Below, one piece after another: positions 11,339 to 22,263 of a stretch of DNA of 64,000 nt. The position numbers were made by a program, and so were the translations under genes. The notes below the pieces were generated by a model that did not search any database, was not told where the DNA came from, and worked only from the letters and a program-made list of their open reading frames with translations. Position 1 is the stretch's first letter. Every line of letters starts with the position of its first letter. Origin of the DNA: Loripinus fragilis (taxonomy: Eukaryota > Mollusca > Bivalvia > Lucinida > Lucinidae); assembly GCA_964019695.1 (NCBI GenBank), contig OZ026522.1, forward strand, positions 19,285,977 through 19,349,976, given 5' to 3'.

Positions 11339-11421
11339 GTGTCAGGATGGAATAGAAAAATCAAGCTTCGTGATGCCAAACGGTGATCCTCGGGACAGAT
11401 TTTTCTATCCTACCATCACAC
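11339..11421. mobile_element. Fold-back MITE, internally deleted copy
   Basis: Ends GTGTCAGGATGGAATAGAAA and the complementary GATTTTTCTATCCTACCATC ACAC; interior GTGATGCCAAACGGTGATC. Same family as 27028-27144 but shorter, with part of the left arm missing. Confidence 0.7.
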
Positions 11422-13621
11422 TAATGATAGATTATTATACTCTATTGCCTGACAACATTGACCTGAGACAAATGAATTTTCAATGACCTTTCAATGACCT
11501 TTCACCAAACCTTCGGGAATCATCGTGAAAATTACGCTTTAGGTGGCAGTACAATTACTTATCTGAATACAAGAATTCTCCAATCACTAGGTGGCCCTGT
11601 TGTTGGATTTAAAAGTTATGGGGTTCGTATTTCTGACCATTTTAATCTATTACTTTTAATCTTTTTTTTCATGTATATGTTTGTTTGTAATTTTCTTGTT
11701 TCAAACTTGTGCATAAATGCGTATTTAAGATCTGCACTGTTTGCCAAAGTATTCATTTATGCGTTCCTATTAGGCCAGATTGTTTTATAAGTTGATTTAC
11801 GGGATTTTTATTCAGATTTAAGGTCTGGGGGGACCAAATAGATAAAAAAAAAAAGGCTCCGAAAAAAGTCTTTAAATATTTTATCATTTTCCTAAAAATC
11901 TGGACAGGTCTATCAGTTTTATTAGTCTCGCTCTCAAAAATACACAGACAGACCTCAAAAATATTATTTTTTTAACGAAACAAATAATATTAAGAGTCGG
12001 CGGATAAAATATAAAAATAATTTTAGAATATTTTTCTACTTTACGGAAAATTACAGTAGGAGGGTTCGTAAGTCAAATGATAAAAAAATCTGGCCTTTCT
12101 AGTATACCAAATGCTTGTAAATAAGTGAAACTACAGTACAGTCTTCCCAAAAATTAGTGAGTTTACAGTATGAGAAGACAAAAAAGCAGGTTAAGGACAG
12201 AGGTGCCTTTCTGAGTGACGTAAAACATTAAGTTATGAGGAAACTGACTACAATAGACTCCAACAAAGCAGCAGTGAGGCACTCCAGGTACCAATATTTA
12301 CCTTAATATGTCAGCTTTGTTTACAGAACCTGAATTATGAGTCTTGCAAGACGATCAGAAAATCATTAGAAACAAGTCCTATCCAATTAACGAAGCTCCA
12401 TCCGTATCAGCATGTAGCGACTGATCCAAACTCCGTAAGTGCGCCGATTTACATCAAATTCGAAAACTCTGTGGAGTAGTTTTACGTCTTGTGTGTATGA
12501 CGACATTGACCGCATGCTTGCTTAAATATATGAGAATATTTTGGCTTTCTAAAAACACGTCCCTATTATTCCCAATCCTTTGATATTAACCTTACCAGGA
12601 AAAAAAATTTGTATTAACAACATCAAAGGCTGACAAAAGCATGACGATGGGCGTTAGCCGTTCATTGACTCCTTAGTTCGCAAGTGCAACTTTGCAATAT
12701 CAAAGTTAAAACATTGGTTTTGCATCATATAATCATATTCTAATATCATTACTCAAGGGGGATAGGGGTACTCTCATTTTCATTTTCTTGTTACGTGGGC
12801 TCCTTCCTAGCATCTGCTGTTTACCCAAAAAATACCAGGCATACCAGGCACACCCCAAAAATATTTTTAGGCGGAGTCAAAGGTCAAGTAATTATTTTTA
12901 CAATTCAGATCCTTTAAAGGGGCATAGTGCCACAAAGGGAAATAATTCAGCCCAAATATACGGGTCAGCTATTTATGAACCCTACCTTTTTTTCTCTTTT
13001 TGACGCACTGATATTCTCCCCACTTTTTTCAAAGCTGTGGGCTGTAAAGCTCTATGTAAAAAAGGAGAAAAAACACTAAAGTATGCAGTTGGGGTGAGAA
13101 AAATTATAGGCTACTGGACTAAATGCGGTAATCAAGTCTAGACAAGACATGGGCGTAATTGAGATACACCAAATGTTAATTAGTTCATGTAGTCAAAAGA
13201 AATTATCAAGGCTAACTACATTTATTCATTAGATGAAAATTAAAAGTTTCCGTCAAAACCGTCTTTATTCAGTATAATGGATTTTTTTATATGAAATTTC
13301 TGTTTTACAACTTCCGCGATCGGCTGTAGCAAAAAGATTAAACATTAATACAGGAATGCGTTGATCTATCTGACATGTTTTACTTTGTTAAGGATGCTGT
13401 AAAACATCCGTGTAACTTAACACCAAAAGCATTGACGTTCAGCTAACGTTACCACCTTTCACTTTTTCTTCCTTGAAAACTTTTCATGCTTCCTTGAACA
13501 CTTTTCATGCAGACCTTTAACTCCAATGTTATTTATTTATTTATATACATTATTTAATGAGGGTAAAACGCATTTAGCTGATATAAAACTATTCAGACAA
13601 TTTACTAATGCACCAACCAAC
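11422..13621. other. Unassigned AT-rich intergenic sequence
   Basis: No exon, RNA gene or repeat family could be supported. ORFs here are short and AT-driven. A hydrophobic reading frame at about 11640-11790 has no suitable splice donor and is not supported. Confidence 0.4.
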
Positions 13622-13824
13622 TTACCCCATATGAGCATAGCGTCTTCTTTATGGGACATAGGCAAAAAGTGCAGATCCAGATCAGACAATATGCGGTGTC
13701 TGATCAGGATCTTCACTTACAGAATGTGAAAAAAATGAAAAATATCAGTCAACACCCCTAAAATTGGTAATAAGTTCGTCCTGCTGATAAGGATGGGCAA
13801 GTCCATTCAGCTTAAATGGGTTAG
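13622..13824. mobile_element. MITE, TTAACCCAT family (diverged copy)
   Basis: Left end TTACCCCATATGAGCATAGC GTC, right end CATTCAGCTTAAATGGGTTA. The centre has the inverted pair CAGATCCAGATCAGAC / GTCTGATCAGGATC. Same family as 14084, 41383, 42405 and 44911. Confidence 0.65.
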
Positions 13825-14083
13825 ATATACAACGTACAAGTAAATGAATCACTTCTCACGGAATGATAAATAAATTTGAACATAAGAGGGGTTAAAACTA
13901 ATTAAGAGTTGATCATGATGCCCATATGAGGACCTGTCTTTTTATGTAAAGCTGGAAAATAATGTTGAAAATATTTCAACCGTGGGCCGCCTTTCCCACC
14001 AAAATTGCAATTTTTCTACCATGAAAGTACAATGTTTGCCATATCGCTGGCATCCGCCATTTATTTATTTTATTTTAACTTTA

Positions 14084-14319
14084 TTTAACCCATATATAAG
14101 CCTGGCGTCCTTTTTGTGTGACGCAGGCAAATAGTGCTGAACCTGACCAGATGCCACAAAAAACGGCGTCTAATCAGGGTCTCCACCATTTGCATGCAGA
14201 ATGTTCCGTCAAATTTGAATAAAAAAATGAAAAAAAAACAACCCAATATCTCTTAAAGCAGAAATGGACTGTTCCAATTGACAACGGTGGAAAATTCCAT
14301 TCGGCTTAAATGGGTTAAA
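14084..14319. mobile_element. MITE, TTAACCCAT family
   Basis: 236 bp with ends TTTAACCCATATATAAGCCT and GGCTTAAATGGGTTAAA. Internal GACCAGATGCC ... GGCGTCTAATCAGGGTC forms the family's central stem. Confidence 0.75.
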
Positions 14320-15639
14320 GAGCACAATACATTTAGCAATCCCTACTAGCCTACCATGCGTCCCTCTAAAACATATCTACATGTATACACATATACAGTG
14401 ACAAGTTAAGCATATGATAAAAGCACAAAATATGTTAAGTATAAACGAACGAATAAAAACATTAACATTTGTCAGCATTTGGTCTCGTTTAGGTATCAAA
14501 TTGGGGATATATTATAGTATAGGGGTCCAAAATAGCATATTTTTAAATTAAAATGTTGATTTATTAGCATATTTCAGCTAAAAAGCCTTGTAGGATGGGT
14601 ATTTCTACAAGTTTGAGTGAAATACGAAACTAGAATTTCATATCATACTATCATACAGCCCTGCGTGTGGTGAAGAGCATTATATCGGCTGCAGTTGTCA
14701 GTTGTTTATTTCAATGAGCACCAAAAGTATCATGTTTTCCGAGAGATTTTGACAATAAGCTAATTTGTTAATAAAGTGTCCCCTTTTGATTTTAAATATT
14801 GTGTAATATTGATCTACAGACTGAAAGTGAGTGATAGGGCTGGTGACGTGCAGGTAACTTTCGTTTTCCATATAAGTTGTGTTGGGGTAAGTGTATTTCC
14901 ACTGATGGGGATATAACAAATACTCCCGTGACTGGTACCTAGCTTTGGGCCATAGGGGCTTTATTTTTAATGGGCCAGGTTTTGTTTCCTGTGTGGTGTA
15001 AGACAAGGTAGGAAGTGAGTTGATGTGTCTATTTGTTGAAAAGTTATTAAGTTTTAAAAAAGTATGCGGCCACGGGCCAGAAGGTCCTCAAAAGAACCAT
15101 CCCGTGATGCCTAATACATCAACAACGACTTATGTGTCAACAGCGCGTCTCACTTCCGGGAGACAAACCAAACCTTAGATAGTCTCCGCGCCACGGCGCG
15201 TGGGCAATAACTTACAATGTACTTAAATGCATAAGAATACATTTACTATGCTTTGTTTGTATTCTCTATACCGTCTTCTTGAGGCGGCACGCGATACGAT
15301 ATGAAAAAAGGGCTGACTGGGTCGTTAAACATCAAAACTTTATGAGAGGCAATAGCACCTGGGCCAGTACACGAGATTTTGGTACTTATCGCATCAGTGA
15401 GCAGCGAATGTACACGCGAATCTGCGCAGATGCGTATATGCGCAGACTCTGCGTCAGGGTCAGGGTTAGGGTTCTCTCGCATTTACAAAGTGGGGATGTA
15501 CACCAAGGCTAAAACCATCGCTAGATACGTCAGGATGGACGTTTATTAGGGGCATTTGTGCACGGCATATGATAAGTACCAAATTCTAGTGCACTGGCCA
15601 ACTGATATGATTATTTATCGTTTTTACGTGTATTTTCAG
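14320..15639. other. Upstream spacer of the cysteine-rich gene
   Basis: No exon supported. 15366-15475 starts with CACGAGATTTTGGTACTTAT CGCAT, one terminus of the MITE family seen complete at 43592-43824, followed by a CTGCGCAGATGCG palindrome. The missing first exon of the cysteine-rich gene could lie here or further upstream, but no signal-peptide-like ORF with a phase-1 donor was found. Confidence 0.4.
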
Positions 15640-15742
15640 TGCCCGCCCAGGTGAAGGACCAGCCACATGCGCCCAGATCTTGCCGTCCAAAGTGTACCCC
15701 AGACTTCTGTAGCAAACGACCAAAATCAATATGCTCAGCACA
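15640..15742 (+). CDS. Cysteine-rich protein, internal exon A
   Basis: Probable coding exon of 103 nt. It follows a good acceptor (TTTTTACGTGTATTTTCAG) and ends at a consensus donor (CA|GTAAGT). Only one of the three frames is open. It reads 33 codons, starting with the last two bases of a split codon and ending with the first two of the next, and includes APRSCRPKCTPDFC and SKRPKSIC. The phase at its 3' end matches the exon at 19512, restoring a glutamine codon. The C-x3-C-x4-C-x7-C spacing recurs in the next exon, which argues for one gene of repeated small disulphide modules, probably secreted (inferred from cysteine content). The exon supplying the start codon and any signal peptide is not identified. 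I recognise no named family. A SINE lies just 100 bp downstream in the intron. Confidence 0.6.
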
Positions 15743-15842
15743 GTAAGTCAGATTCTACATTTTTGTCTTCCCAGATGGCACATTACCAATTTGAAGCAAT
15801 GTTGTATTAACTTCGAGAACGTAACTAACTGTAAGCATAAAG

Positions 15843-15949
15843 CATTTTGCTCAAGGACACAAAACCGAGCCGACGAAGGGATTCAAACCCTCGACCTCTT
15901 AATCATGCGTCCGGCACTATACCATCTGAGCAACAGTGCTCTTGGCAAA
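15843..15949 (-). mobile_element. tRNA-derived SINE fragment
   Basis: Minus strand: A box (TTGCTCAGATGG), B box (GGTTTGAATCC) and a following TTGTGTCCTTGAGCAAAATG, close to the body of the common SINE in the window. It sits inside the first intron of the cysteine-rich gene. The head resembles a tRNA, but the anticodon arm is not convincing. Confidence 0.65.
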
Positions 15950-16224
15950 TTAAGATAATTGTGTACTTTGTAACGGACTGGCGCAGTTTGCTCTGTTGCA
16001 TGTAAACAAGTTTGCACTGAATTAGTTCCTACCCCCGTGAAATTAACCAGTTACAGTCTATTACGTAAGACGAACTGAAAAAGTATGCATGGGGTTTAGT
16101 ACAAGACGTCTGTTCAATTATAAATCTCACACGCCATCTCAACACTTCCAGCTTGATATTGGTGTTGCTACAGATCTAACTATACTTGATTCTAACACAC
16201 CTCGCCTATAGAGCCAACGGTAAC

Positions 16225-16675
16225 AAACTGTGATATATCGGACAATAATTCACTGCTAAAGTGTGTGATAGCTGACGTCACTGGAAAATGACGTCATTCA
16301 TGGCGTTAGATGGTGAAACGTCGTTTTTACGCTCGAAAGACGTTACAATTACATGTAAACGTATGCGACGTAGTCTGAGTATTGTCGGGAGATCTTCAGT
16401 GCAATGGCGGAAAGTTGGAAGAAGCTGAAGGCTTCGAATGTGTTTTCGTCGTTTATTGTGTGTTAGAATCGAAATAGATCAGCTCCAGTGCGTGAATTGT
16501 TGAGTAATAATTCACTGTTTGTCGGTCAGTTGTACAAAGATAAATCACTCGCGCTGCGCGCTCGTGATTTGATCTTCTTTACAACTGACCTCCAAACAGT
16601 GAATTATTACTCAACAATTCACTGTTGGAGCTGATCTATTTCTTAAATATAACCAAAACATATCACAGTCACCAA
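16225..16675. mobile_element. MITE with large nested hairpin
   Basis: Possible ends ACTGTGATATAT and ACATATCACAGT. Inside, 16471-16642 is a strong inverted repeat with arms of about 75 bp (GAAATAGATCAGCTCCAGTG to its complement, and GTGAATTGTTGAGTAATAAT) around a CGCGCTGCGCGC centre. Two perfect TGACGTCA sites lie in the left part. The outer boundaries are less certain than the inner hairpin. Confidence 0.6.
16273..16296. promoter_or_regulatory. Two CRE-type TGACGTCA palindromes
   Basis: Perfect 8-base CREB/ATF-type palindromes at 16273-16280 and 16289-16296, spaced 16 bp start to start. They lie in an inferred MITE within an intron. The match is exact, but regulatory activity is not shown by sequence alone. 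Confidence 0.4.
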
Positions 16676-16761
16676 TGGCGTAGCTAGAGCGCTGAAAAAG
16701 TTACGCACACCAAAGGGAGACTACTGGATCAAGCAGTGGTTATCTTCAATTTCGTCTCTTT

Positions 16762-16842
16762 TCAAAATAGGAACTTCTCTTAAAGGAAAGAATTTGCTCC
16801 CAGAGGGAGCGAATTCTTTCCTTTAAGAGCAGTTCCTTATGG
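16762..16842. repeat. Fold-back hairpin repeat
   Basis: AGGAACTTCTCTTAAAGGAA AGAATT pairs with AATTCTTTCCTTTAAGAGCA GTTCCT around GCTCCCAGAGGGAGC, giving arms of about 35 bp. Likely a MITE or the core of one. Confidence 0.7.
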
Positions 16843-17059
16843 TATGGAAAATCACTTTTACCACATTATATGACCTCCCGTGAATGCTGCTATTTTATTA
16901 CGCACGTGCGTAACCACGCCTACGGTCACGTTACTCACGTACCACAAAATTATTTTTTGATTATACATGTAACGCCTAAATATGCATATAAAATTTTTAA
17001 TTCTGGTTCATCAGACTGCAAAAATGTCAGTCATTGTTTGATACCTTGCAATGATTAAT

Positions 17060-17298
17060 TGAGCCGCGGCATGAGATTTCCAACAATTTGACATTTTCAC
17101 AAGTGTAGACTCTGACGAGCCTCTGCAGCCTCCTTTTAAGCTTAGAAACTCCAAATGACGCTCGGTCAGTAGCTTAACAATCATAGAATACTCAAGCGAC
17201 AAGCAAAGGCTCTGATCAGGCTGCGCGTATGCGCAGGCTGGTCTGAGGCTTTGCTGGTCGCACATACCAAATTGTTGGAAATCTCATGCACTGGCTCA
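17060..17298 (+). mobile_element. TGAGCCGTGACATGAGATTT MITE, copy 1
   Basis: About 239 bp with imperfect terminal repeats (TGAGCCGCGGCATGAGATTT / AAATCTCATGCACTGGCTCA). The family signature is GCAGCCTCCTTTTAAGCTTA and AAAGGCTCTGATCAGGCTGC with a GCGCGTATGCGC centre. It is the most abundant MITE here: seven copies (17060, 19918, 20354, 21021, 27657, 30037, 43834). ORFs on it are translations of non-coding repeat. Confidence 0.85.
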
Positions 17299-18521
17299 AT
17301 TATTTTTAAAAAAAATACAAAAATGCAAGAAAAAAGTTTTGCAGCCCTGCAAAAACATACCGTCCATCCCATGGGGAAAGAGTACTTTTCACATAAGTGC
17401 AGAGCGCCTCTTTAAACACGAATGCGCAGCTATCCACTAGACCTATAGGCCTCAATTTCGGTCTGCGCCTTTAGTGACTTCACCTCTTTGCGTATACGAG
17501 CATATGAATGCTCTTGTGAGACAGCACGAATGCGTAGTCTCGCCGGAAGCTTGACTGCTCGCAGATGCGATAAGTTCCAAACTTAAACGTGCTGACTCAT
17601 TTTTTTCAGTTTTGTAGAACACGCGCCAGGTGAGAATGTAAACAGCTTTTGTGCATTCTTTTTGGGTCACTGGAAATTCAAAATACGCATGAGCCGCTGT
17701 GCTAATCACACGATTGCAAAAAATAAAAATAAAACAAAAAATAGATACTAATTAGAATCTGAAACGAACTATTACCGTATTCAAATTGAGAGCGCGCCTA
17801 GCGCAGAACTTTTCGTTTGAAACCTTTCTATACTTATGACTCCTAAATGCGCTTTTTGGCAAACACTGAAGACCCAGATGTAATGCCGCATAATGCGGCA
17901 TTTGATCAATGTCTACACGGTTTGCTGTGACAAAAATAACCTTCAGCGAAAGAAATGCATTTTTGTGGAAATTATTACCCGTGACCCCTCAGTATATATA
18001 ATAGACCATCCCAAACTTATTGCATCAAACCAAACAGAAGAAGAATAATATAAGCTTCCAGCTTTCGTTCTAATCCTTTTACATTCTGTAACCAGGATAT
18101 ATGTATATGTGTATCTTAACAAGTTGAAATTAACTATGTTCAAACCAAACCAAAAGGATGAATCCATTAGAACACAAAGGGTTAACTGTAAAAGAACCGA
18201 CTTGATGCGTATCGATAATAGTCAATGTTAACGGCAATATTTCTGCGTAGTATGGCTTTTTAGAATCATAATATGCATAAGGGTGTTTCATAAAAAATAA
18301 TTTCCTTATTCCTCAACCAATCATTTGTTGCGGGTACTCAAAAGAACTTCCTCATACATGTATCTTACATACTTTATTAGATACCATTTAACCGCGGGTG
18401 GGGTCATTGAACAACACAAATTAAAGATCGACAGCCGATCACTGGATATCTGTGATTTATAAAATCGCAGAGCAGACCTTGAGATGTCGTGTGTTTTTTT
18501 AAACAAAACATATATTTTCAA
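17299..18521. other. Intronic sequence with MITE fragments
   Basis: 17560-17600 carries a GATGCGATAAGTTCCAAACT ...GCTGACTCA terminus of the 43592 MITE family. 17862-17912 has a short GTAATGCCGCATAATGCGGCAT hairpin. 18303-18345 has a CGGGTACTCAAAAGAAC fragment of the 34802 fold-back family. No exon is supported. Confidence 0.4.
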
Positions 18522-18600
18522 CCAAAACATGTTTTGTGGGTACTCAACAGAATTGTATCATTTATACCGTTCTTTAGAGTACCCACAACATATGTTTAAC
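18522..18600. mobile_element. CCAAAACATGTTTTGTGGGT fold-back MITE, diverged copy
   Basis: Inverted halves CCAAAACATGTTTTGTGGGT ACTCAA and TTTAGAGTACCCACAACATA. Same family as 34802, 42171 and 57481, but the central GAGACGGTTC stem has decayed. Confidence 0.65.
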
Positions 18601-19511
18601 CTGATATAAGATATACGCAATTTTAGGAACACAAATGTTTAGTTTAAATATTTGGACCTCTAAAAGTGCAATTGCCAGATTTTGCACCTTCTCAGTTTTA
18701 CAAGTTTTGTATTATATTATTAGACTGAAAAAATCTAAACCTGTTGTTTGACGTCATTGTGTGTCAATTTTTTCATTCAACACCTGCTTAAAGTTTGTAT
18801 GAGTTTTCTATCTAAAATAAGAAATTTAGTCACTCGACAAAACTGTTTCTAATTTTGAAAACTAAACTGAAGTTTAAAAAATGTTTAACCAACAGCAACG
18901 GAAGTGCAAATAAAATTAGAACAGAGTTTTTCTACCAAACACTGCTAAACCTTTTCATTCTGATGGATTATCGCCATACATTGATATTGAAAAAAGCCGG
19001 TCCGAATTTCAACATGTATATAATGACAGTTCTGTTCCTGAAGATTGTTTTTACCATAGCTATCAGTACAGACCGTGATGAAATGCTGTCTTATGCGGTA
19101 TTTCATCTGGGTCTCAGTCACTGTTTTTGAGGCCCTGGAAGGATTTTTAGGGATACAGGGATGTTGGCCAAAAATTAAAGGGATACGGGATTTTTTTTTA
19201 ATTTTTAAGGGGATATGGAATACTTGAATCAATTTTAGGGATATGTGGATACAATGCTTTCTGAATTTTGGGGATATTTGCCATATTTTGCCTCATGTTT
19301 AGCTGTATCCAGAATGAAAATGGTTACATTTTGAGTTTTGTTTACTGTCGTGCATTTTCCCGTTATATATGTTGAGTTAACGGAACAGGGAACCGAAACT
19401 CACCTTTGGCACGACATGTTAACTTATTGGATTTATAATCAAATATTGTTTGAACCAATAACATTCATGTTTATCTGATATATATTTGACAAGTTTTTCC
19501 ATTCTTTTCAG

Positions 19512-19707
19512 AGCTGTTGCAGAGTTTTTACAGCCATGCCAAAGTAAATGTCAGCACACTTCGTGTAGCGCGTGCAGATTTGTCACGACGCCATCTTGCC
19601 GGAAGTGCAAACAAGATGACTTCCGGTGCCTGAAGAAGTTTGGGAAGTGTGTAAGAAAGGACACATGCTCAAGAAGAAAATTTCCTTGCAAAGAAATGTA
19701 CGCCAAG
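19512..19707 (+). CDS. Cysteine-rich protein, internal exon B
   Basis: Probable 196-nt exon between a strong acceptor (CATTCTTTTCAG) and donor (CCAAG|GTGAGT). It starts with the last base of a split codon (completing the CA left by 15742) and ends on a codon boundary. It encodes 65 further residues with 10 cysteines, including PCQSKCQHTSCSAC, PSCRKCKQDDFRC and KKFGKCVRKDTC. The residue mix is very basic (many K and R). The C-x2/3-C-x4-6-C clusters echo those of the exon at 15640, suggesting internal duplication. GC content is clearly higher than in the surrounding intron, which supports coding. It continues in phase 0 to 39380. No homologous family was recognised. A secreted, disulphide-rich protein is the simplest reading. 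Confidence 0.65.
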
Positions 19708-19883
19708 GTGAGTCCAATCCAATGCATTTACGACTCCCCGTTCAGGAACATCGAGCTCTTATCTTTTAGGTCTAAATGATATACAGTAAAGTCTGTGTCA
19801 GCGCCATCAGCTTACATGTATCTATTTGTATGACAATGTAAGTTGTAATCACTTCAGCTCCTACCTTCATGTAATTTTAGAAC

Positions 19884-19914
19884 CCTCTCTCTCTCTCTCT
19901 CTCCCTCTCTCTCT
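19884..19914. repeat. CT dinucleotide microsatellite
   Basis: About 30 bases of CT with one CCC interruption, immediately before a MITE. Confidence 0.8.
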
Positions 19915-19917
19915 GGC

Positions 19918-20124
19918 ATTTTGACATGATTAGACTCTGTCTAGCCTGTGCAGCCTCCTTTTAAGCTTAGAAACTCCAAAAGTTGTTCGGTCACTAGCTT
20001 CACACTCATGGAATATTCAAGCGACTAGCAAAGGCTCTGATCAGCCTGTGCGTATGCGCAGGCTGGTCTTAGCCTTTGCTGGTCGCACATACCACATTGT
20101 TATAAATCTCATGTCACGGCTTAA
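19918..20124 (+). mobile_element. TGAGCCGTGACATG MITE, copy 2 (left end lost)
   Basis: Starts at GCATTTTGACATGATTAGAC, so the left terminal repeat is missing. It carries the family's GCCTCCTTTTAAGCTTAGAA, the GCGTATGCGC centre, and the right end AAATCTCATGTCACGGCTTA. Confidence 0.8.
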
Positions 20125-20353
20125 TTTATATTTTGGATGGCCTTGTGGTAATCAGATACTTGCCTTTAACAATACACATGGTCCCAAGTTGTCGAAGAGA
20201 TGCAGAGCTGCCCTTTTGGCCTCTAGAGCTGGCAACTACAGCTCATTAAGCATGGCACCAACACTATATTCACGCAATTAGCTTTCAGCTGCCCTTCCAG
20301 TGTGTTGAGGTCCTCTGTTTTTTTTTCCTAAATGCTGGACAAGAATGCCAAAA

Positions 20354-20591
20354 TGAGCCGTTCATGGGATTCACAACAATGCGGTGTGTGCGACCAGCAA
20401 AGCCTCAGATCAGCCTGCACATATGCGCAGTCTGATCAGAGCCTTTGCTAGTCGCTTGAATATTCTATGAGTGTTAAGCTACTGACTGAAAAGCATTTGG
20501 AGTTTCTAAGCTTAACAGGAGGCTGCATAGGCTCATCTGAGTCTACACTTGTCAAAATGCCACATTGTTGGAAATCACATTTCACGGCTCA
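20354..20591 (-). mobile_element. TGAGCCGTGACATG MITE, copy 3, reverse orientation
   Basis: Ends TGAGCCGTTCATGGGATTCA and ACATTTCACGGCTCA. Interior AAGCTTAACAGGAGGCTGCA and GACTAGCAAAGG are on the complementary strand relative to copy 1. Confidence 0.8.
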
Positions 20592-20654
20592 AGTGGTTTA
20601 TGCATACTGGATGCCTGTAGATAAGAGTGTGAATTAGTATAAAAATCTCAACCA

Positions 20655-20935
20655 AACATTTGTTATGTGACTCAAAAGACCGTTTTTTGAGAACCCAAAG
20701 CAATGGATTAGACAAAAATCACAATTATACGCTCAAATATATGGTTTGTTCATTGTCAACGCACCGCGGTGCGGAGACTATCAGTTTCCCCGGTATTAAA
20801 CAATCAGAGACGTCCTCAAGTCAAAACGCCCCCAATTAGTCAATTCAAGAAAGTATGTGATGGTGATTTTGGACCACCAGGGTAGCTCAGGTGCTTAGAG
20901 CGACTGACCAGTGTTCCGAGAGCTGTGAGCTCGAG
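20655..20935. other. Repeat fragments: fold-back MITE piece and tRNA-like SINE head
   Basis: 20655-20720 resembles the CCAAAACAT...TACTCAAAAGA fold-back family. 20878-20935 (GGTAGCTCAGGTGCTTAGAG, then GAGCTCGAGCAG) looks like a decayed tRNA-derived SINE head on the plus strand, followed by TCTGTCTGCCTGTATGTCCG. Confidence 0.4.
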
Positions 20936-21020
20936 CAGCATTCTCTGTCTGCCTGTATGTCCGTCTGTCTGTTACGACCTACAAACTTTCCTAAGACGTG
21001 TTCAGAATAACACTTTTATA

Positions 21021-21254
21021 TGAACTGCGGCTTGAGATTTCCAACAATTTGACATTTGGACAAGTGTAGACTCGGACGAGCCTCTGCAGCCCCCTTTCAA
21101 GCATAGAAACTCCAAAATTTAATGGTGTTCAGTCAGTAGCTCGATACTCAAGCTACTAGCTAAGGCTCTGATCAGACTGTGCGTATGCGCAGGCTGATCT
21201 GAGGCTTTGGTTGTCGCACATACCACATTGTTGGAAATCTCATGCACTGACTCA
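21021..21254 (+). mobile_element. TGAGCCGTGACATG MITE, copy 4
   Basis: Ends TGAACTGCGGCTTGAGATTT and AAATCTCATGCACTGACTCA, with the usual interior GCGTATGCGCAGGCTGATCT. The left end has drifted. Confidence 0.8.
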
Positions 21255-21384
21255 TAACCTAGATTTTTGTGAATGTTTATACTTGCAGCGAGTACAAGCA
21301 TGGCATACATGTACCAAGTCTTCCTTGACATGTGAATGAAAAATATGCACATGTTTGTCGTCTGCTAATGTACTGGTTGGCGTA

Positions 21385-21583
21385 TACAGTAAAACCTATG
21401 TAAAACGGCTACTCAAAAATAGACAAAACAAATATCTTATAGACAAATGGTAGCTTAATGAAGGTCTAAAGTATTGCAGAATGCTGCATTCTGCAAAACT
21501 TTTGACCTGCATAAAGCGATAATTGGTCTTGAAAACCAATGTGGTCTTTTTGAGATTGGCCGTTTTATACAGATTTTACTGTA
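21385..21583 (+). mobile_element. TACAGTAAAACC MITE, copy 1
   Basis: 199 bp with terminal inverted repeats TACAGTAAAACC / GATTTTACTGTA. The inner palindrome AAGTATTGCAGAATGC / GCATTCTGCAAAACTTTTGA defines the family. Further copies at 38886, 40340 and 53098. Confidence 0.85.
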
Positions 21584-22033
21584 CATGGCTCCAATTCCAT
21601 GAACCTATTGACCTGTCTACTGACGAGTCTCATTTACGTCAGCAGCAGGGCCCCAGACGGCTCTCACTAAAGTTCACCGTTGAATCATTAACCAAATCAT
21701 TTCACGTATCAGTCAAAACAAAACATCAAAGAAATTGCCGCCAGCTCCACCTGTAAAACAAATGGTTCCATAGTTTCTTTTAGATGAGAGTATTTTTAAA
21801 CCAAAATTGATGATATTTTTCTCATACTTCTGAGAAATGTTTTGTAGAATGGCATTCAATCCTCCTGGCTTTATTATCATTGAACTTTTTGTATTGAAAC
21901 GATTGATATTCTTTTATTAATGACAACTGGTTTAGATTATGTTTATATTTCAAATCAAATCAAATAAATTTATTTACAATGTTGAATGCAAAATACAAGA
22001 CATAAATATAAATAAATTACGCATTATCCTTGT
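21584..22033. other. Intronic spacer
   Basis: No exon seen. 21955-22020 (CAAATCAAATCAAATAAATT TATTTACAATG) looks like the reversed A-rich tail of a retroposed sequence. The short ORF at 21600-21756 has no supporting splice sites. Confidence 0.35.
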
Positions 22034-22263
22034 TACTGTCGTGCCAACCAAGAGTGACAGTGGTGTAATATTTTGTTCACAATTGTTAAGTAAACATTAA
22101 TTTGTACACTTCACTTCAGCTAACCGCCAATCAAAAGATCACTTGTGTATTAATCCAATCCTGCAGATGGGATTAATACACTAGGGATCTATAGATTATA
22201 AGTCCCTTATAACTTTGTAAACAAAACATTATATCACTGTCACTCTTGGCTAGCAGGACAGTA
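22034..22263 (+). mobile_element. TACTGTCCTGCCAACC MITE, copy 1
   Basis: 230 bp with terminal inverted repeats of about 28 bp (TACTGTCGTGCCAACCAAGA GTGACAGTG and complement CACTGTCACTCTTGGC). Central stem GTGTATTAATCC / GGATTAATACAC. The second copy is at 52784-53013. Confidence 0.85.

Noticed and set aside
15458..15471. Telomere-like AGGGTTAGGGTT
   Set aside because: Only two units, embedded in other sequence; expected by chance.
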